DNA of 64,000 nt from Brachyspira pilosicoli P43/6/78 (lineage in GTDB: Bacteria; Spirochaetota; Brachyspiria; Brachyspirales; Brachyspiraceae): NCBI RefSeq assembly GCF_000325665.1, contig NC_019908.1, positions 558,001 to 622,000 of the forward strand, written 5' to 3'. Below are positions 26,901 through 35,822 of the stretch, one piece after another. How positions within the stretch are numbered: position 1 is the first letter of the stretch; each line of letters opens with the position of its first letter. The notes beneath the pieces were generated by a model that saw only the letters and a list, made by a program, of their open reading frames with translations, made no database searches and had not been told where the DNA came from. The translations under genes and the position numbers were made by a program.

Positions 26901-27332
26901 TAATAACTCTAAAATCTTATTATGTATTACTTCATAAAAATCATTATTCTCTTCAAGTATTGTTATTTTTGGAGGCATATTAAGATAAATAGAATATTCT
27001 TTAACAATAGAATTAGCAAACGAATGTATAGTAGATATTTTAGCATTGGTTAATATTTCTTTATAAATATCTTTCCAATAGTCTGTATCTTTTCCTTCGT
27101 TAATTTTTTCTCTTATTTTTCTTCTTATTCTAATTAACATTTCATTAGCAGCTGCTTTAGTAAAAGTAATAACAACTATATTAGAGACTTTTTGTTTTTT
27201 ATTTTCTAATAATTTTAAGTATGCTTCTGTAATTGTAGTTGTTTTACCAGTTCCTGCAGATGCACTAACAAAACAAATTCCTTCATTCAAAAATAAATCT
27301 ATTATTTCTTGCTGTTTGCTATTAAGTTTCAT
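23982..27332 (-). CDS. addA: AddA-type helicase-nuclease (UvrD family)
   Basis: AddA is the helicase-nuclease subunit of AddAB, which resects double-strand breaks for recombination. The 1116-residue protein starts with a Q-motif and Walker A (SASAGTGKTTTI), has the UvrD motifs (ITFTKAAANEM, DEAQDTSKLQFSF, GDRKQSIYRFRNAD, TIHKSKGLEF, YVALTRAKERLI), and ends with a RecB-type nuclease domain (NAKIDIITK ... FILDYKTTKY). No addB gene is next to it, so the partner must be elsewhere. It is divergent from acyP with about 100 bp between. Confidence 0.9.
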   Translation of the reverse strand: MKLNSKQQEIIDLFLNEGICFVSASAGTGKTTTITEAYLKLLENKKQKVSNIVVITFTKAAANEMLIRIRRKIREKINEGKDTDYWKDIYKEILTNAKISTIHSFANSIVKEYSIYLNMPPKITILEENNDFYEVIHNKILELLNDNEFSEEIRKNYRIFTDESKDKFINDIFNFLIKIKPRLENIKTFEEEANKILEIELYDNAYNEMFKTINYLIENKPEKTEGITIKNILDSINESIDIIKKSKDIKNIENLYYDILNSLDNIKNKRKLGKTKYTDFKTAFDELKDILIPNFEKYIKIQKNKNLYISLINFIKEAYNKFENTKREMGVYSHEDMISKAIEALENNTINKEIRDNINTVILDEAQDTSKLQFSFINLIVFGNREITKETTIKDKKILIVGDRKQSIYRFRNADLNVFRNAQNIFEDYVRYLQDNYRSKEMLINFFNDIFENTIFKDDTIKYKKDDNLISGQNDNTKNKLVSLLVFNNNIDDDIKLNSDSKTILEAYAIAKFIKTNLKNDYKNTAILLQTFSRLNIYLSVFAEEKIPYYVDGGNGFYDRVEISNLIICLKYLVLKDYSLLQSLLMSELFDIKIANLYDFSIDLKLNGNYNLYDYFSLNDCKEKTLEIAKEKKYYDELKKAKELLNNIELKISTMSSYDAIETICVDTNYYNYLMLKEDAEISYANIEKLKKLAYDFENRAGVNIYDFVISLDMNAKDISYATIPKLSVDAIRIMTIHKSKGLEFNNVFLAGAGHYRTAQNNMFDFVENFPYIEIPIHGEIEEKLKFFSKDDNYNSLADKSEKKRLLYVALTRAKERLIISGEDRYKRFDDPKSYRNYIEAYHHFNIEDSVNNTTDDLIYIDDNTNEFMDYYSYGISKNTNYDLNELYINNLEKINKKIDSININDTISEKTKKIEYVNPSEVFEMDFDKNIISRLLNKNISISLNDDKNFDLENLETIKAIDMGILMHNLLEHFNFDEYKLHKESYIEKIKNDTIKQNKHYDEKDLRKKLDKYFSNFINNKHIANIINGEELIVSREHKFQERKLIENRTQIINAKIDIITKNISEEYFILDYKTTKYSKEKEDKYKTQLEMYRDIVKKTFNIDSEIYIDLIFLG

Positions 27333-27434
27333 AATGAAATATCATAACATAAATATAAATAATTAAAATATTTAGTTAATATTTTAACAAAAATAAAAAA
27401 TAAAAATAATTATATAATATCCGATAAAATAAAT

Positions 27435-27713
27435 ATGTTTAGAGTAAATATTTTATTAAAAGGCAGAGTTCAAGGCGTAGGTTTCAGATACTATGCTAAA
27501 CAAACAGCAGATGCTATGAATATAGTAGGAAAAGTTTGGAATAATTATGATGGTTCAGTTGAAATAGAGGCATATATAAAAACAAAAAATGAAATAGAAG
27601 AGTTTGTTGCTAAAATGAAAAAAGGCTCTCCTATGTCTAGTATTAAAGAAGCTAATGTTGTGGTGCTAGCTTCTGACCCTCCTCTAGAAGAAAGTTTTGA
27701 AATAGATAACTAA
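27435..27713 (+). CDS. acyP: Acylphosphatase
   Basis: This 92-residue enzyme hydrolyses acyl phosphates in the cytoplasm. It has the phosphate-binding loop RVQGVGFRYY, with the catalytic Arg, and the catalytic Asn in VWNNYDGSVEIEA. Length is typical. It precedes the LysM gene by 21 bp on the same strand and is probably cotranscribed. Confidence 0.93.
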   Translation: MFRVNILLKGRVQGVGFRYYAKQTADAMNIVGKVWNNYDGSVEIEAYIKTKNEIEEFVAKMKKGSPMSSIKEANVVVLASDPPLEESFEIDN

Positions 27714-27734
27714 ATTAGATAATTAGGCAGTTTT

Positions 27735-29825
27735 ATGAAAAAAATTCTTTTTATATCCTTTTTTGCATCATTTTTTTATAGTTTTTCTTTTGCCGTAAAT
27801 TATATAGATTATAAAGTAGAAAATGGTGATACATTATACGGCATTGCTTTTGCACATGATATGACAGCAAGCGAGTTTTTAAAACTCAACAAAATAAAAG
27901 ACCCAGACAAATATAATCTTAAAGTTGGTGAAACTCTAAAGGTAAAAGAGAAAGGATATGATTTGGTATATGATGCTAAGGCTAAATCTTATGGACTTAA
28001 ACCAGAGAAAAAAAAGTCTTATACAGATTATAAAGTAAAAGACGGAGACACTGTACTTGGTATAGCATTCTCTCATGGTATGACTGCAAGTGAGTTTTGT
28101 GCTATAAACAATATAGAGGATTTTAATAAATATCAATTAAAGAAAGGTGAAATATTAAAAGTAGCTAATGTTTCAAATGCAGAAGAGATAAAAAAAGAAG
28201 AAGTAAATCGTAATGTAGAAAATATCAAAAAAGAAATAGAGCAAAATAAATATATAGATTATCAAGTAAAAGATGGTGACACTGTACTTGGTATAGCGTT
28301 TTCTCATGGAATGAGTGCTAGTGAGTTTTGTTCTGTAAACAATATAGAAGACTTTAATAAATACCAATTAAGAAAGGGACAAATATTAAAAGTAGCCAAC
28401 ACTTCAAACATATCAAAAGAAGAAGTTACTACTGATAATATAGAAAAAATAGAAGAAATAAAAGAACCAATAAATAATTACACAGAATACAAAGTAAAAA
28501 ATGGAGATACTCTTTACGGTATAGCATTCTCTCATGATATGACTGCTAATGAGTTTTTGAAACTTAATAAGATAGATGACCCCAATAAATATAATCTTAA
28601 AGTTGGTGAAACTCTAAAAATAAAAAATAATAATGACTCTAATATTGAAAGAGTAGAAAATAAAGATGTTGAAGAAATAAAAGAGAATATAAATACAGAA
28701 AAAAATAATAACTATATAGATTATAAAGTAAAAAATGGGGATACTCTATACGGAATTGCTTTTGAAAATGATATATCTGTTAATGAGTTTTTAAAAATAA
28801 ATAATATATCAGACCCTATAGCATATAAACTTAAGGTGGGAGAAACATTAAAAATACAATCAAAAATACAAAATAAAGTAGATTCTTCAAGAACAACCAA
28901 GATATATAAAGTAAAAAGAGGAGACACTCTTGGTGCTATAGCTATAAATAATTCTATGTCTTTAGATGATTTATTAAAATTAAATTCATTAAAAAGAGAT
29001 TATGTATTGAAAATTGGAGACAATATAAAAGTATATGATAAAATATCTGTTAAGCTTGACAGTAATTCTATAGAAAAATCTGATTATATAAAAATAGAAA
29101 GCTATAAAGTAAAAAGCGGAGATACATTAAGTGAAATAGCAGTTGCTAAAAAAATGGACTTAGTAGAGCTTTATTCATTAAATGGCTTAAGCGACAATTA
29201 TGTATTAAAAGCAGGCGATGTATTAAAAGTATATGGAGAAAGAGAAAAGGTTAATAAAGTTGTTGTTTCTAATTATAAAGTTCAAAAGGGAGATACATTA
29301 TATTCCATAGCAAGAAACAATAAAATGGAGTTAAAAAAATTATTAGAGATAAACAACATAAAAGATGCAAGTAAATACACTTTACAGATTGGAGCTAATT
29401 TAAAAATAGAAAGTATAAAAACAGAATATGCTGATGAAACTATACCAGATTCTTCATTTCAATGGCCTTATAGGGGTATAATAGTTGCTAGATATGGCGT
29501 TGATACATATAAGCTTGCAAATAGAGGAATAAATATATTAGGAAACATTGGAGATAAAGTATCAGCTTCAGATTATGGTATTATAGAATATGCTAATGAT
29601 ATTAGAGGTTTTGGAAAAGTGGTTATAATAAAACATAAAAATGGCTTTACAACTTCTTATGCTCATTTGTCTAAAATAGCGGTAAAATTAGGAGACATTG
29701 TAAATAAAGGCGATTATATAGGAGATATAGGCGATACTGGTTTAGTTGATAAAAGTGAGTTATATTTCAAGATATCATATAGAGGAAGAGCTTTAGACCC
29801 TATAAAATTACTCCCTAAAGATTAA
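27735..29825 (+). CDS. Eight-LysM protein with degenerate M23 (NlpD/EnvC-like) domain
   Basis: The 696-residue secreted protein has a signal peptide (to about residue 20), eight LysM peptidoglycan-binding repeats (YKVxxGDTLYGIAF type) spread over residues 23-556, and a C-terminal LytM/M23 domain at about 580-692. The M23 zinc ligands are lost: the HxxxD site reads NRGIN and the HxH site reads ELYFKI, leaving only the His of YAHLS. The domain resembles E. coli NlpD (NKGID, YAH), a non-catalytic activator of amidases. An envelope role in activating cell-separation amidases is inferred. LysM 2 and 3 are nearly identical at DNA level, suggesting recent internal duplication. Confidence 0.9.
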   Translation: MKKILFISFFASFFYSFSFAVNYIDYKVENGDTLYGIAFAHDMTASEFLKLNKIKDPDKYNLKVGETLKVKEKGYDLVYDAKAKSYGLKPEKKKSYTDYKVKDGDTVLGIAFSHGMTASEFCAINNIEDFNKYQLKKGEILKVANVSNAEEIKKEEVNRNVENIKKEIEQNKYIDYQVKDGDTVLGIAFSHGMSASEFCSVNNIEDFNKYQLRKGQILKVANTSNISKEEVTTDNIEKIEEIKEPINNYTEYKVKNGDTLYGIAFSHDMTANEFLKLNKIDDPNKYNLKVGETLKIKNNNDSNIERVENKDVEEIKENINTEKNNNYIDYKVKNGDTLYGIAFENDISVNEFLKINNISDPIAYKLKVGETLKIQSKIQNKVDSSRTTKIYKVKRGDTLGAIAINNSMSLDDLLKLNSLKRDYVLKIGDNIKVYDKISVKLDSNSIEKSDYIKIESYKVKSGDTLSEIAVAKKMDLVELYSLNGLSDNYVLKAGDVLKVYGEREKVNKVVVSNYKVQKGDTLYSIARNNKMELKKLLEINNIKDASKYTLQIGANLKIESIKTEYADETIPDSSFQWPYRGIIVARYGVDTYKLANRGINILGNIGDKVSASDYGIIEYANDIRGFGKVVIIKHKNGFTTSYAHLSKIAVKLGDIVNKGDYIGDIGDTGLVDKSELYFKISYRGRALDPIKLLPKD

Positions 29826-29921
29826 TAGAATAAAATTTAAATAGCATATTTAGTTTAATGTTTTTATAAATAAAAGCTATAAAAAATAATATATATTTAT
29901 AAACTATTTAAATCTACTTTT

Positions 29922-30665
29922 TCATTCATATAACGTAATTTTTTTATTAGGCTTTATATTGGAATTAATAAAAATTTTTTCTATATTGTCATAATCTAAA
30001 TTAGGCACAAATATATGTATTTTGCCTATTATATTTGGAAGTTCATTTTCATCTTTTTGGATTTTATTTTCTTTCCAACCTACAATCTGAAATCTCATAA
30101 TTTTTATACCAAATTTATCTATCTCGCTTTCAATATCAATTTTATTATTGTATTCTATTAAATATATAACAGAATGATTTTTATGAGCTAGAAAATAAGG
30201 CACTCTATAAATTGATGTACTTAAAAATATACAAAAACACCCAATAGCAGAAAGCACCCATTCTCCAGAACCTATAACTATACCCAAACAAGCAGTAACC
30301 CAAACAATAGCAGCAGTAGTTATTCCATGTAATTTACCTCTGTTTTGTATAATCATACCAGCACCTAAAAAACCAATACCAGAAACAATTTGTGCTGTAA
30401 TTCTGCTGTAATCAGGCATAGAATATAATAATTTGCTTCCTATCTCCATTAATTGACTATTTTGTATTAATATACTTTTAGCAAATACTTCTTCATAACA
30501 AGATAATATAGCAGCCCCCATGCATACAATACTTGTAGTTCTGCTTCCTATAGGTTTTTTATGCTGAGCCCTCTCCCACCCTATTAAAGCACCTACTATA
30601 TAGGCCACTAATATTCTTGTTGTTATTTCTAATATATTATAATTTTCTGCAATAGTTTTTATCAT
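29922..30665 (-). CDS. MgtC/SapB family membrane protein
   Basis: The 247-residue protein has an N-terminal membrane region with the family signatures GALIGWERAQHKKPIGSRT and GIGFLGAGMIIQNRG, and a soluble C-terminal domain of about 80 residues. MgtC-like proteins are linked to Mg2+ starvation and virulence in some bacteria; the exact activity is not settled. It lies downstream of an ankyrin gene on the same strand. The gap to the convergent LysM gene contains an ATTTAAATAG/CTATTTAAAT inverted pair that may act as a weak terminator. Confidence 0.9.
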   Translation of the reverse strand: MIKTIAENYNILEITTRILVAYIVGALIGWERAQHKKPIGSRTTSIVCMGAAILSCYEEVFAKSILIQNSQLMEIGSKLLYSMPDYSRITAQIVSGIGFLGAGMIIQNRGKLHGITTAAIVWVTACLGIVIGSGEWVLSAIGCFCIFLSTSIYRVPYFLAHKNHSVIYLIEYNNKIDIESEIDKFGIKIMRFQIVGWKENKIQKDENELPNIIGKIHIFVPNLDYDNIEKIFINSNIKPNKKITLYE

Positions 30666-30692
30666 TAAGTATTTCCTGTATTTTACTATTTA

Positions 30693-31739
30693 TTACTGCT
30701 TCTTTTCAATATAAGAGTCAAATAACTCTATTACATCTTTTCTTTTTTTTCTTGCTGCAAGTCTGTATGCAGTGTTATCATAATTATTTCTATCTGTAGG
30801 ATTTGCTCCTGCCTTTAATAGCTCTTCTATAATATTAATATCTGTACCGAATGTTTTGTAAATTGTTTTATTGTACTCTTCTACCTTTTTCTCATATTGA
30901 TACATTACAGAACGTATTAAAACACTATTTCCATTTCTGTCTCTAGCTTGAACATCTGCTCCTAACTCTATTAATTTTTTTATGTTGTCTAAATTAGCAT
31001 CTTCTCTTTCTATTGAATACATTAAAACACTTTTACCATTATTAGTTTCATAAGAGTTAATATCAGCACCTAATTCTATTAAATTAAATACCATATTAGT
31101 ATTATTATTTTTTGCATTATAAATTAAAGCGTCATTTAAATTAGTAGCTCCTGCCTCTATTAATCTTTTTGTTATGTTTAAATCTTTTGATGCTGATAAA
31201 GGCGATTTCCTTATAGCCCCTTCATAATTTCTATATACAAATAAAAGAGTTTCAGCATTAACATTAGCTCCCATCTCTATTAAATAATTTATGGTATCAA
31301 TATCTCCGCCCTCGCATGCACTCACCAAAGCACTATTAATATCTTTTGCCCCCATATTAATAAGCTCTTTAACTATATCTAATTTTCCCCCAAAGGCAGC
31401 ATAACTAACAGCAATATTATAATTACTAGCACCAGCATTATTTAATTCTTTAGCTATATCCCAATACCCTTCCATGCATGAAATATAAAAAGCCATATCA
31501 ATATCTTTCGCTCCAAAATTAAGAAGCTCTCTCACAATTTCAATATTTCCATTTTTAGCAGCATACATTAAAGGTGTCATATTATATTTAGAATCAAATA
31601 TATCTAAATTATACCCATCTCTTACTATATTTTTTACTTCTTCTATGTTGTTGTCATATATACTTTGCATTAAATCATTGCTGACTTGTGAAAATAAAAT
31701 TGATACATTAATTAAAATCAATACAATTACTTTTTTCAT
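30693..31739 (-). CDS. Secreted ankyrin-repeat protein
   Basis: The protein of about 348 residues has a signal peptide (MKKVIVLILINVSILFSQ) and nine to ten ankyrin repeats (for example YNMTPLMYAAKNGNIEIVRE, NGKSVLMYSIEREDANLDN, NGNSVLIRSVMY). An in-frame ATG at 31754 would add five residues ahead of the signal; the start at 31739 gives a normal signal peptide. An exported protein-binding role is inferred. It lies upstream of mgtC-like with 27 bp between. Confidence 0.88.
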   Translation of the reverse strand: MKKVIVLILINVSILFSQVSNDLMQSIYDNNIEEVKNIVRDGYNLDIFDSKYNMTPLMYAAKNGNIEIVRELLNFGAKDIDMAFYISCMEGYWDIAKELNNAGASNYNIAVSYAAFGGKLDIVKELINMGAKDINSALVSACEGGDIDTINYLIEMGANVNAETLLFVYRNYEGAIRKSPLSASKDLNITKRLIEAGATNLNDALIYNAKNNNTNMVFNLIELGADINSYETNNGKSVLMYSIEREDANLDNIKKLIELGADVQARDRNGNSVLIRSVMYQYEKKVEEYNKTIYKTFGTDINIIEELLKAGANPTDRNNYDNTAYRLAARKKRKDVIELFDSYIEKKQ

Positions 31740-31866
31740 AATACACTTATCCATTATATACTATTATAATTATCGGAAAATAAACATAATATTAAAAAAA
31801 TATTTTATTTATATAATCACTTATAAAACATCTTGTAATATGTATTATATATTTTATAATAAAAAA

Positions 31867-32508
31867 ATGATTAACATTATTTATGAAGATGAATATTTTT
31901 TGATAATTAATAAAGAATCCGGCATAGAAGTAGATGATTCATTAATAGATACAATAAAAAAAGATTATCCAAACATAAAAGAACTTTTTTTAGTGCATAG
32001 ACTAGATAAATATACTTCTGGAATACTTATACTTGCCAAAGATAATAACACAAAAACATATTTTGAAAATGCATTCAAAAATAGGGAAATCAATAAAGTA
32101 TATCATGCAATAGTTGAAGGAGTACCCAAAAATATAAAAGGTACTATAGATATACAAATAGCAAAAGACACAAAAAATCCAAACAAAAGAATAGCAGTAA
32201 AAAAAGGCGGAGAAATAGCCATAACACATTATAAAGTATTAAAAAAGTTTAAACTCCATTCTCTCTTAGAGCTTAAACCAATTACAGGAAGGACCCATCA
32301 AATAAGAGTGCATTTATCTTATTTAGGAAATCCTATAATAGGCGATAAAATATATTCTAAAAATGCCAAACTTTATAATATAAAAAGCTTTGCTCTAATA
32401 GCTAAAGAAATACATTTTATACACCCTATAACTAAAAAAAATATAGATATAGAAATAAAATACAATAAAGAATTCTTAAATAGCTTAAAAGTTTTATCTA
32501 CTAAATAA
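31867..32508 (+). CDS. RluA family pseudouridine synthase
   Basis: RluA-type enzymes convert uridines in rRNA or tRNA to pseudouridine. The product of about 213 residues has the catalytic HRLDKYTSGILILAK block with the conserved Asp, and the GRTHQIRVHLSYLGNPIIGD block. No S4 domain is present, so it is closer to RluA/TruC than to RluC/D. The start at 31867 (MINIIYEDEYFLI) matches family N-termini; an ATG at 31840 is the alternative. The much longer open frame upstream overlaps the ankyrin gene and is not credible. It ends directly against the hom stop codon (0 bp between). Confidence 0.88.
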   Translation: MINIIYEDEYFLIINKESGIEVDDSLIDTIKKDYPNIKELFLVHRLDKYTSGILILAKDNNTKTYFENAFKNREINKVYHAIVEGVPKNIKGTIDIQIAKDTKNPNKRIAVKKGGEIAITHYKVLKKFKLHSLLELKPITGRTHQIRVHLSYLGNPIIGDKIYSKNAKLYNIKSFALIAKEIHFIHPITKKNIDIEIKYNKEFLNSLKVLSTK

Positions 32509-33768
32509 TTAATGTTTTATTTTTGCTATAAATATATTTTCTATATCCTCAACAGTTTTTATAGAATTAAGTATATTATTAATAGTAGTCTTTCTTAATA
32601 TGAACATCATATTATTATCTTTATTGAGAGTTTTATCAACATTAATAGAACTATTATTAAAAGCATTAACAAATGAATCTATTTTGTTTTTTAAAGATTT
32701 AAATCTTACATAGAAATCTTCTTCTTTATCTCTAAAATCTTTTATTACTAAATCATTGTTATAATTGCTAAATCCTAAAATTGGAGAGAAAAGTTCATTG
32801 CTAATGGCTTTGTTTTTAGCAATAGATATAATATCTGAAACTATAGCACTGCTAGTATTAATTCCGCCAGCACCTACTCCATAAAATACATTATCTCCAG
32901 CAATATCGCTAGTAATTTTAATAGCATTAAAACTATAACTTGTTCTAGCTAAAAAATTTCTATCTTTTATAAAACTAGGTATAACATAAACATATAAATT
33001 ATTATCTTTATCTATGCTAGCATCAGCAACAAGCTTAACAGTATATCCTAACCCCATAGCAAATATAATATCATCTAATAAAATATTTCTTATTCCTCTA
33101 ATATAAATATCTTTCATATTGATGATATTACAAAAAGCCATAGATGCCAAAATACATATTTTATGTGCTGTATCTATACCATCTATATCAAATGTAGGGT
33201 CAGCCTCAGCATATCCTTTATCTTGTGCCTCTTTAAGAACAACATTAAAATCTATCTTTTGTTTAGTCATATTAGTAAGTATATAGTTACAAGTACCATT
33301 TAATATACCAGAAATAGATTCTATATTATCCGCAGTTAAACTTTCTTTCATTGCTCTTATTATAGGAATAGCACCCGCAACAGATGCCTCAAATTCAATA
33401 TCTGATTTTCTGTCTTTTATTAACTCTTCAAGACTATTAGCTAATAATGCTTTATTTGCAGTAACAATAGGCTTAGTGGATTTTAGTATTAATTCTTTTG
33501 CTGTAGTCATTCCTCCAAGAACTTCTACTATAATATCTATTTCATTGTCATTTAATATATCATTTAAATCTTCTGTTTTATTTTCTACAGTATCAAGGTA
33601 TTCATCATGTTTTTCTTTTATGTTTCTGCTAAATACTGTTTTTACTATTAATTTAAATCCGCTTCTTCTCTCTATGCTTTTATTATTCGTTATAATAGTT
33701 TTTAAAGTACCCTTTCCAACATTACCATAACCTGCAATTGCAATTTTTATTTCTTTACTTTCATTCAT
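32509..33768 (-). CDS. hom: Homoserine dehydrogenase
   Basis: Hom reduces aspartate semialdehyde to homoserine for threonine and methionine. The 419-residue protein has the NAD(P) loop GYGNVGKGT, the TANKALLAN segment, the core GILNGTCNYILTNMT and AEADPTFDIDGIDTAHK blocks, and a C-terminal region of about 80 residues compatible with an ACT regulatory domain (weakly recognisable). It is downstream of dxs on the same strand with a 142-bp gap and so may have its own promoter. Confidence 0.93.
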   Translation of the reverse strand: MNESKEIKIAIAGYGNVGKGTLKTIITNNKSIERRSGFKLIVKTVFSRNIKEKHDEYLDTVENKTEDLNDILNDNEIDIIVEVLGGMTTAKELILKSTKPIVTANKALLANSLEELIKDRKSDIEFEASVAGAIPIIRAMKESLTADNIESISGILNGTCNYILTNMTKQKIDFNVVLKEAQDKGYAEADPTFDIDGIDTAHKICILASMAFCNIINMKDIYIRGIRNILLDDIIFAMGLGYTVKLVADASIDKDNNLYVYVIPSFIKDRNFLARTSYSFNAIKITSDIAGDNVFYGVGAGGINTSSAIVSDIISIAKNKAISNELFSPILGFSNYNNDLVIKDFRDKEEDFYVRFKSLKNKIDSFVNAFNNSSINVDKTLNKDNNMMFILRKTTINNILNSIKTVEDIENIFIAKIKH

Positions 33769-33910
33769 ATCAATCTCACTTTTTAAATATAATAGAAATT
33801 TATTTGTTAACTTTTAAGTATATAGGAGTATATAAAAAAAATCAAGTTACTATATATAGTTTTTTGTATTAGAAAGTTATATGTTTTTTAAGTAATTAAA
33901 TATTTATAAA

Positions 33911-35761
33911 TTAATTAAAAAAATTATTTATTATTTCTTTTATGCCTTCTTTATTTAATTTATAAATATTAAGCAACTCATCTCTAGTAGCAGTTTCAAA
34001 AAACTTATTTGGAAGAGCATGTATTTTTGTTTTTTTATTATATATTTCGTTGTCTGAAATAATATTTAATATTGCAGAACCTACTCCGCCCCTTTTTACG
34101 CTCTCTTCAATTATTAAAATATTATCTGATTTTTTAGCAATATTAATTATAGTCTTTTCATCTAAAGGATTTAATGTGCATAAATTAATAATAGTAGTAT
34201 CTAGATTAATTTCATCTACAGCATCAACAATATCAATCAAAGTCTGTCCATAACTTATAATACAATTTTTCTTGCCTTCTCTAATAATATGGGCCTTACC
34301 AATTTCAAACTTATCAGGTATTATAGTTTTATCGCATTCTCTTATAGAAGATTTATTATATCTCATCACTGTAGGACCATTATATTTATAAGAAGTTATA
34401 AACATATCTTTAAAATCTTTTTCAGCTACAGGAGCCATTATTACTATGTTTGGAATAATGCTTAAAAATGAAATATCATATACACCTTGATGAGTATCTC
34501 CATCTTCTGGCACCAAACCAGCCCTATCAATCATAAACTTAACATTAGCATTCATTATGCCAACATCATGTATAACCTGGTCATAAGCCCTTTGCAAAAA
34601 TGTTGAATATAAATAAACATAAGGTATAAGTCCGCTCTCTGCAAGACCAACAGCAAATGTAACAGAATGCTGTTCTGCTATGCCTACATCAAAATATCTG
34701 TCTTTAAAAAGTTTAGCATATTCACTAAGCCCTGTTCCAGATTCCATTGCAGCAGTTATTGCAATTATCCTTTTATCTTCTTTTGCAGCATCTACTATGC
34801 ATTCTCCCGCAAGATTAGAAAAAGTTTTTGATGACTTCTTTTTTAATTCACCTGTTTCTATATCAAAAGGAGCAATGCCATGAAACTTTGTAGGGTTTTC
34901 TTCTGCTATAGTATAGCCCTTGCCTTTTATAGTATTTACTTGAACAATTCTAAGACCATGTATAGATTTCACTTTTTCAAATGTTTCAATAAGTTCTTCA
35001 TAATTATGACCATCTACAGGACCAAAATATTTAAATCCAAGACCGCTAAATGCTATACCAGGAGCAACAAAACTTCTTATAGCACCCTTACCTCTATCTA
35101 TAAACTCATTTGCAATATCCCCAAATGGAAGTGTTGAAACTAAATTTTTTAATTTGTATGATGCATCTTGAATAATGCTATCGTTTAAAGTTGTATTTAA
35201 AAACTTTGAAATAGCACCTATGTTTTTACCAATAGACATTTCATTGTTGTTTAATATTATTATCATGTCTTTGTCGGTATGTGCTATATTATTCATAGCT
35301 TCTAATGCCATTCCACCTGTCATAGCACCGTCACCTATAATAGCTATCACCTCTCCGCTATAGCCTAATATTTTTTTAGCACTTGCTACCCCATAAGAAA
35401 ATGAAAGCGAAGTTGAAGAATGCCCTGTCTCTTCTATATCATGTTCAGACTCTTCTCTTTTTGGAAAGCCTGATAAACCTTTATATTTTCTTAAAGTGTT
35501 AAATCTATTCTTTCTTCCTGTGAGAATCTTATGAGTATAAGCCTGATGCCCAACATCAAAAATAAAAGCATCTCTAGGAGAATTAAACAAATAATGCAAA
35601 ACTATAGTTAAATCAACAACCCCTAAATTACTTCCTAAGTGTCCGCCAGTCTCTGAAACACTTTTTATTAAAAACTCTCTTATCTCTGAAGCTAAAATTG
35701 GAAGCTCTTCTACACTAAGTTTTTTTAAATCATCTATAGAGTTAATGTTTTCTAAATACAT
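33911..35761 (-). CDS. dxs: 1-deoxy-D-xylulose-5-phosphate synthase
   Basis: Dxs makes DXP from pyruvate and glyceraldehyde-3-phosphate with thiamine diphosphate, the first step of the non-mevalonate isoprenoid pathway. The 616-residue protein has family length and motifs: GGHLGSNLGVVDLT, the ThDP site GDGAMTGGMALEAMNN, and PEDGDTHQGVYD. It lies 61 bp after the membrane HEXXH gene, probably in one transcript. Confidence 0.95.
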   Translation of the reverse strand: MYLENINSIDDLKKLSVEELPILASEIREFLIKSVSETGGHLGSNLGVVDLTIVLHYLFNSPRDAFIFDVGHQAYTHKILTGRKNRFNTLRKYKGLSGFPKREESEHDIEETGHSSTSLSFSYGVASAKKILGYSGEVIAIIGDGAMTGGMALEAMNNIAHTDKDMIIILNNNEMSIGKNIGAISKFLNTTLNDSIIQDASYKLKNLVSTLPFGDIANEFIDRGKGAIRSFVAPGIAFSGLGFKYFGPVDGHNYEELIETFEKVKSIHGLRIVQVNTIKGKGYTIAEENPTKFHGIAPFDIETGELKKKSSKTFSNLAGECIVDAAKEDKRIIAITAAMESGTGLSEYAKLFKDRYFDVGIAEQHSVTFAVGLAESGLIPYVYLYSTFLQRAYDQVIHDVGIMNANVKFMIDRAGLVPEDGDTHQGVYDISFLSIIPNIVIMAPVAEKDFKDMFITSYKYNGPTVMRYNKSSIRECDKTIIPDKFEIGKAHIIREGKKNCIISYGQTLIDIVDAVDEINLDTTIINLCTLNPLDEKTIINIAKKSDNILIIEESVKRGGVGSAILNIISDNEIYNKKTKIHALPNKFFETATRDELLNIYKLNKEGIKEIINNFFN

Positions 35762-35822
35762 GTATCCTCTTTTAAATATCTTTTTGTTTTATTATATTAA
35801 TATTATAATTTTTTTCAACAAA

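Noticed and set aside
28020-28400. Near-identical DNA repeats resembling an array
   Set aside because: These are coding LysM repeats, not CRISPR or a mobile element.
31645-31866. N-terminal extension of the pseudouridine synthase
   Set aside because: It overlaps the ankyrin gene, has no family match and no ribosome-binding site; the family start is at 31867.
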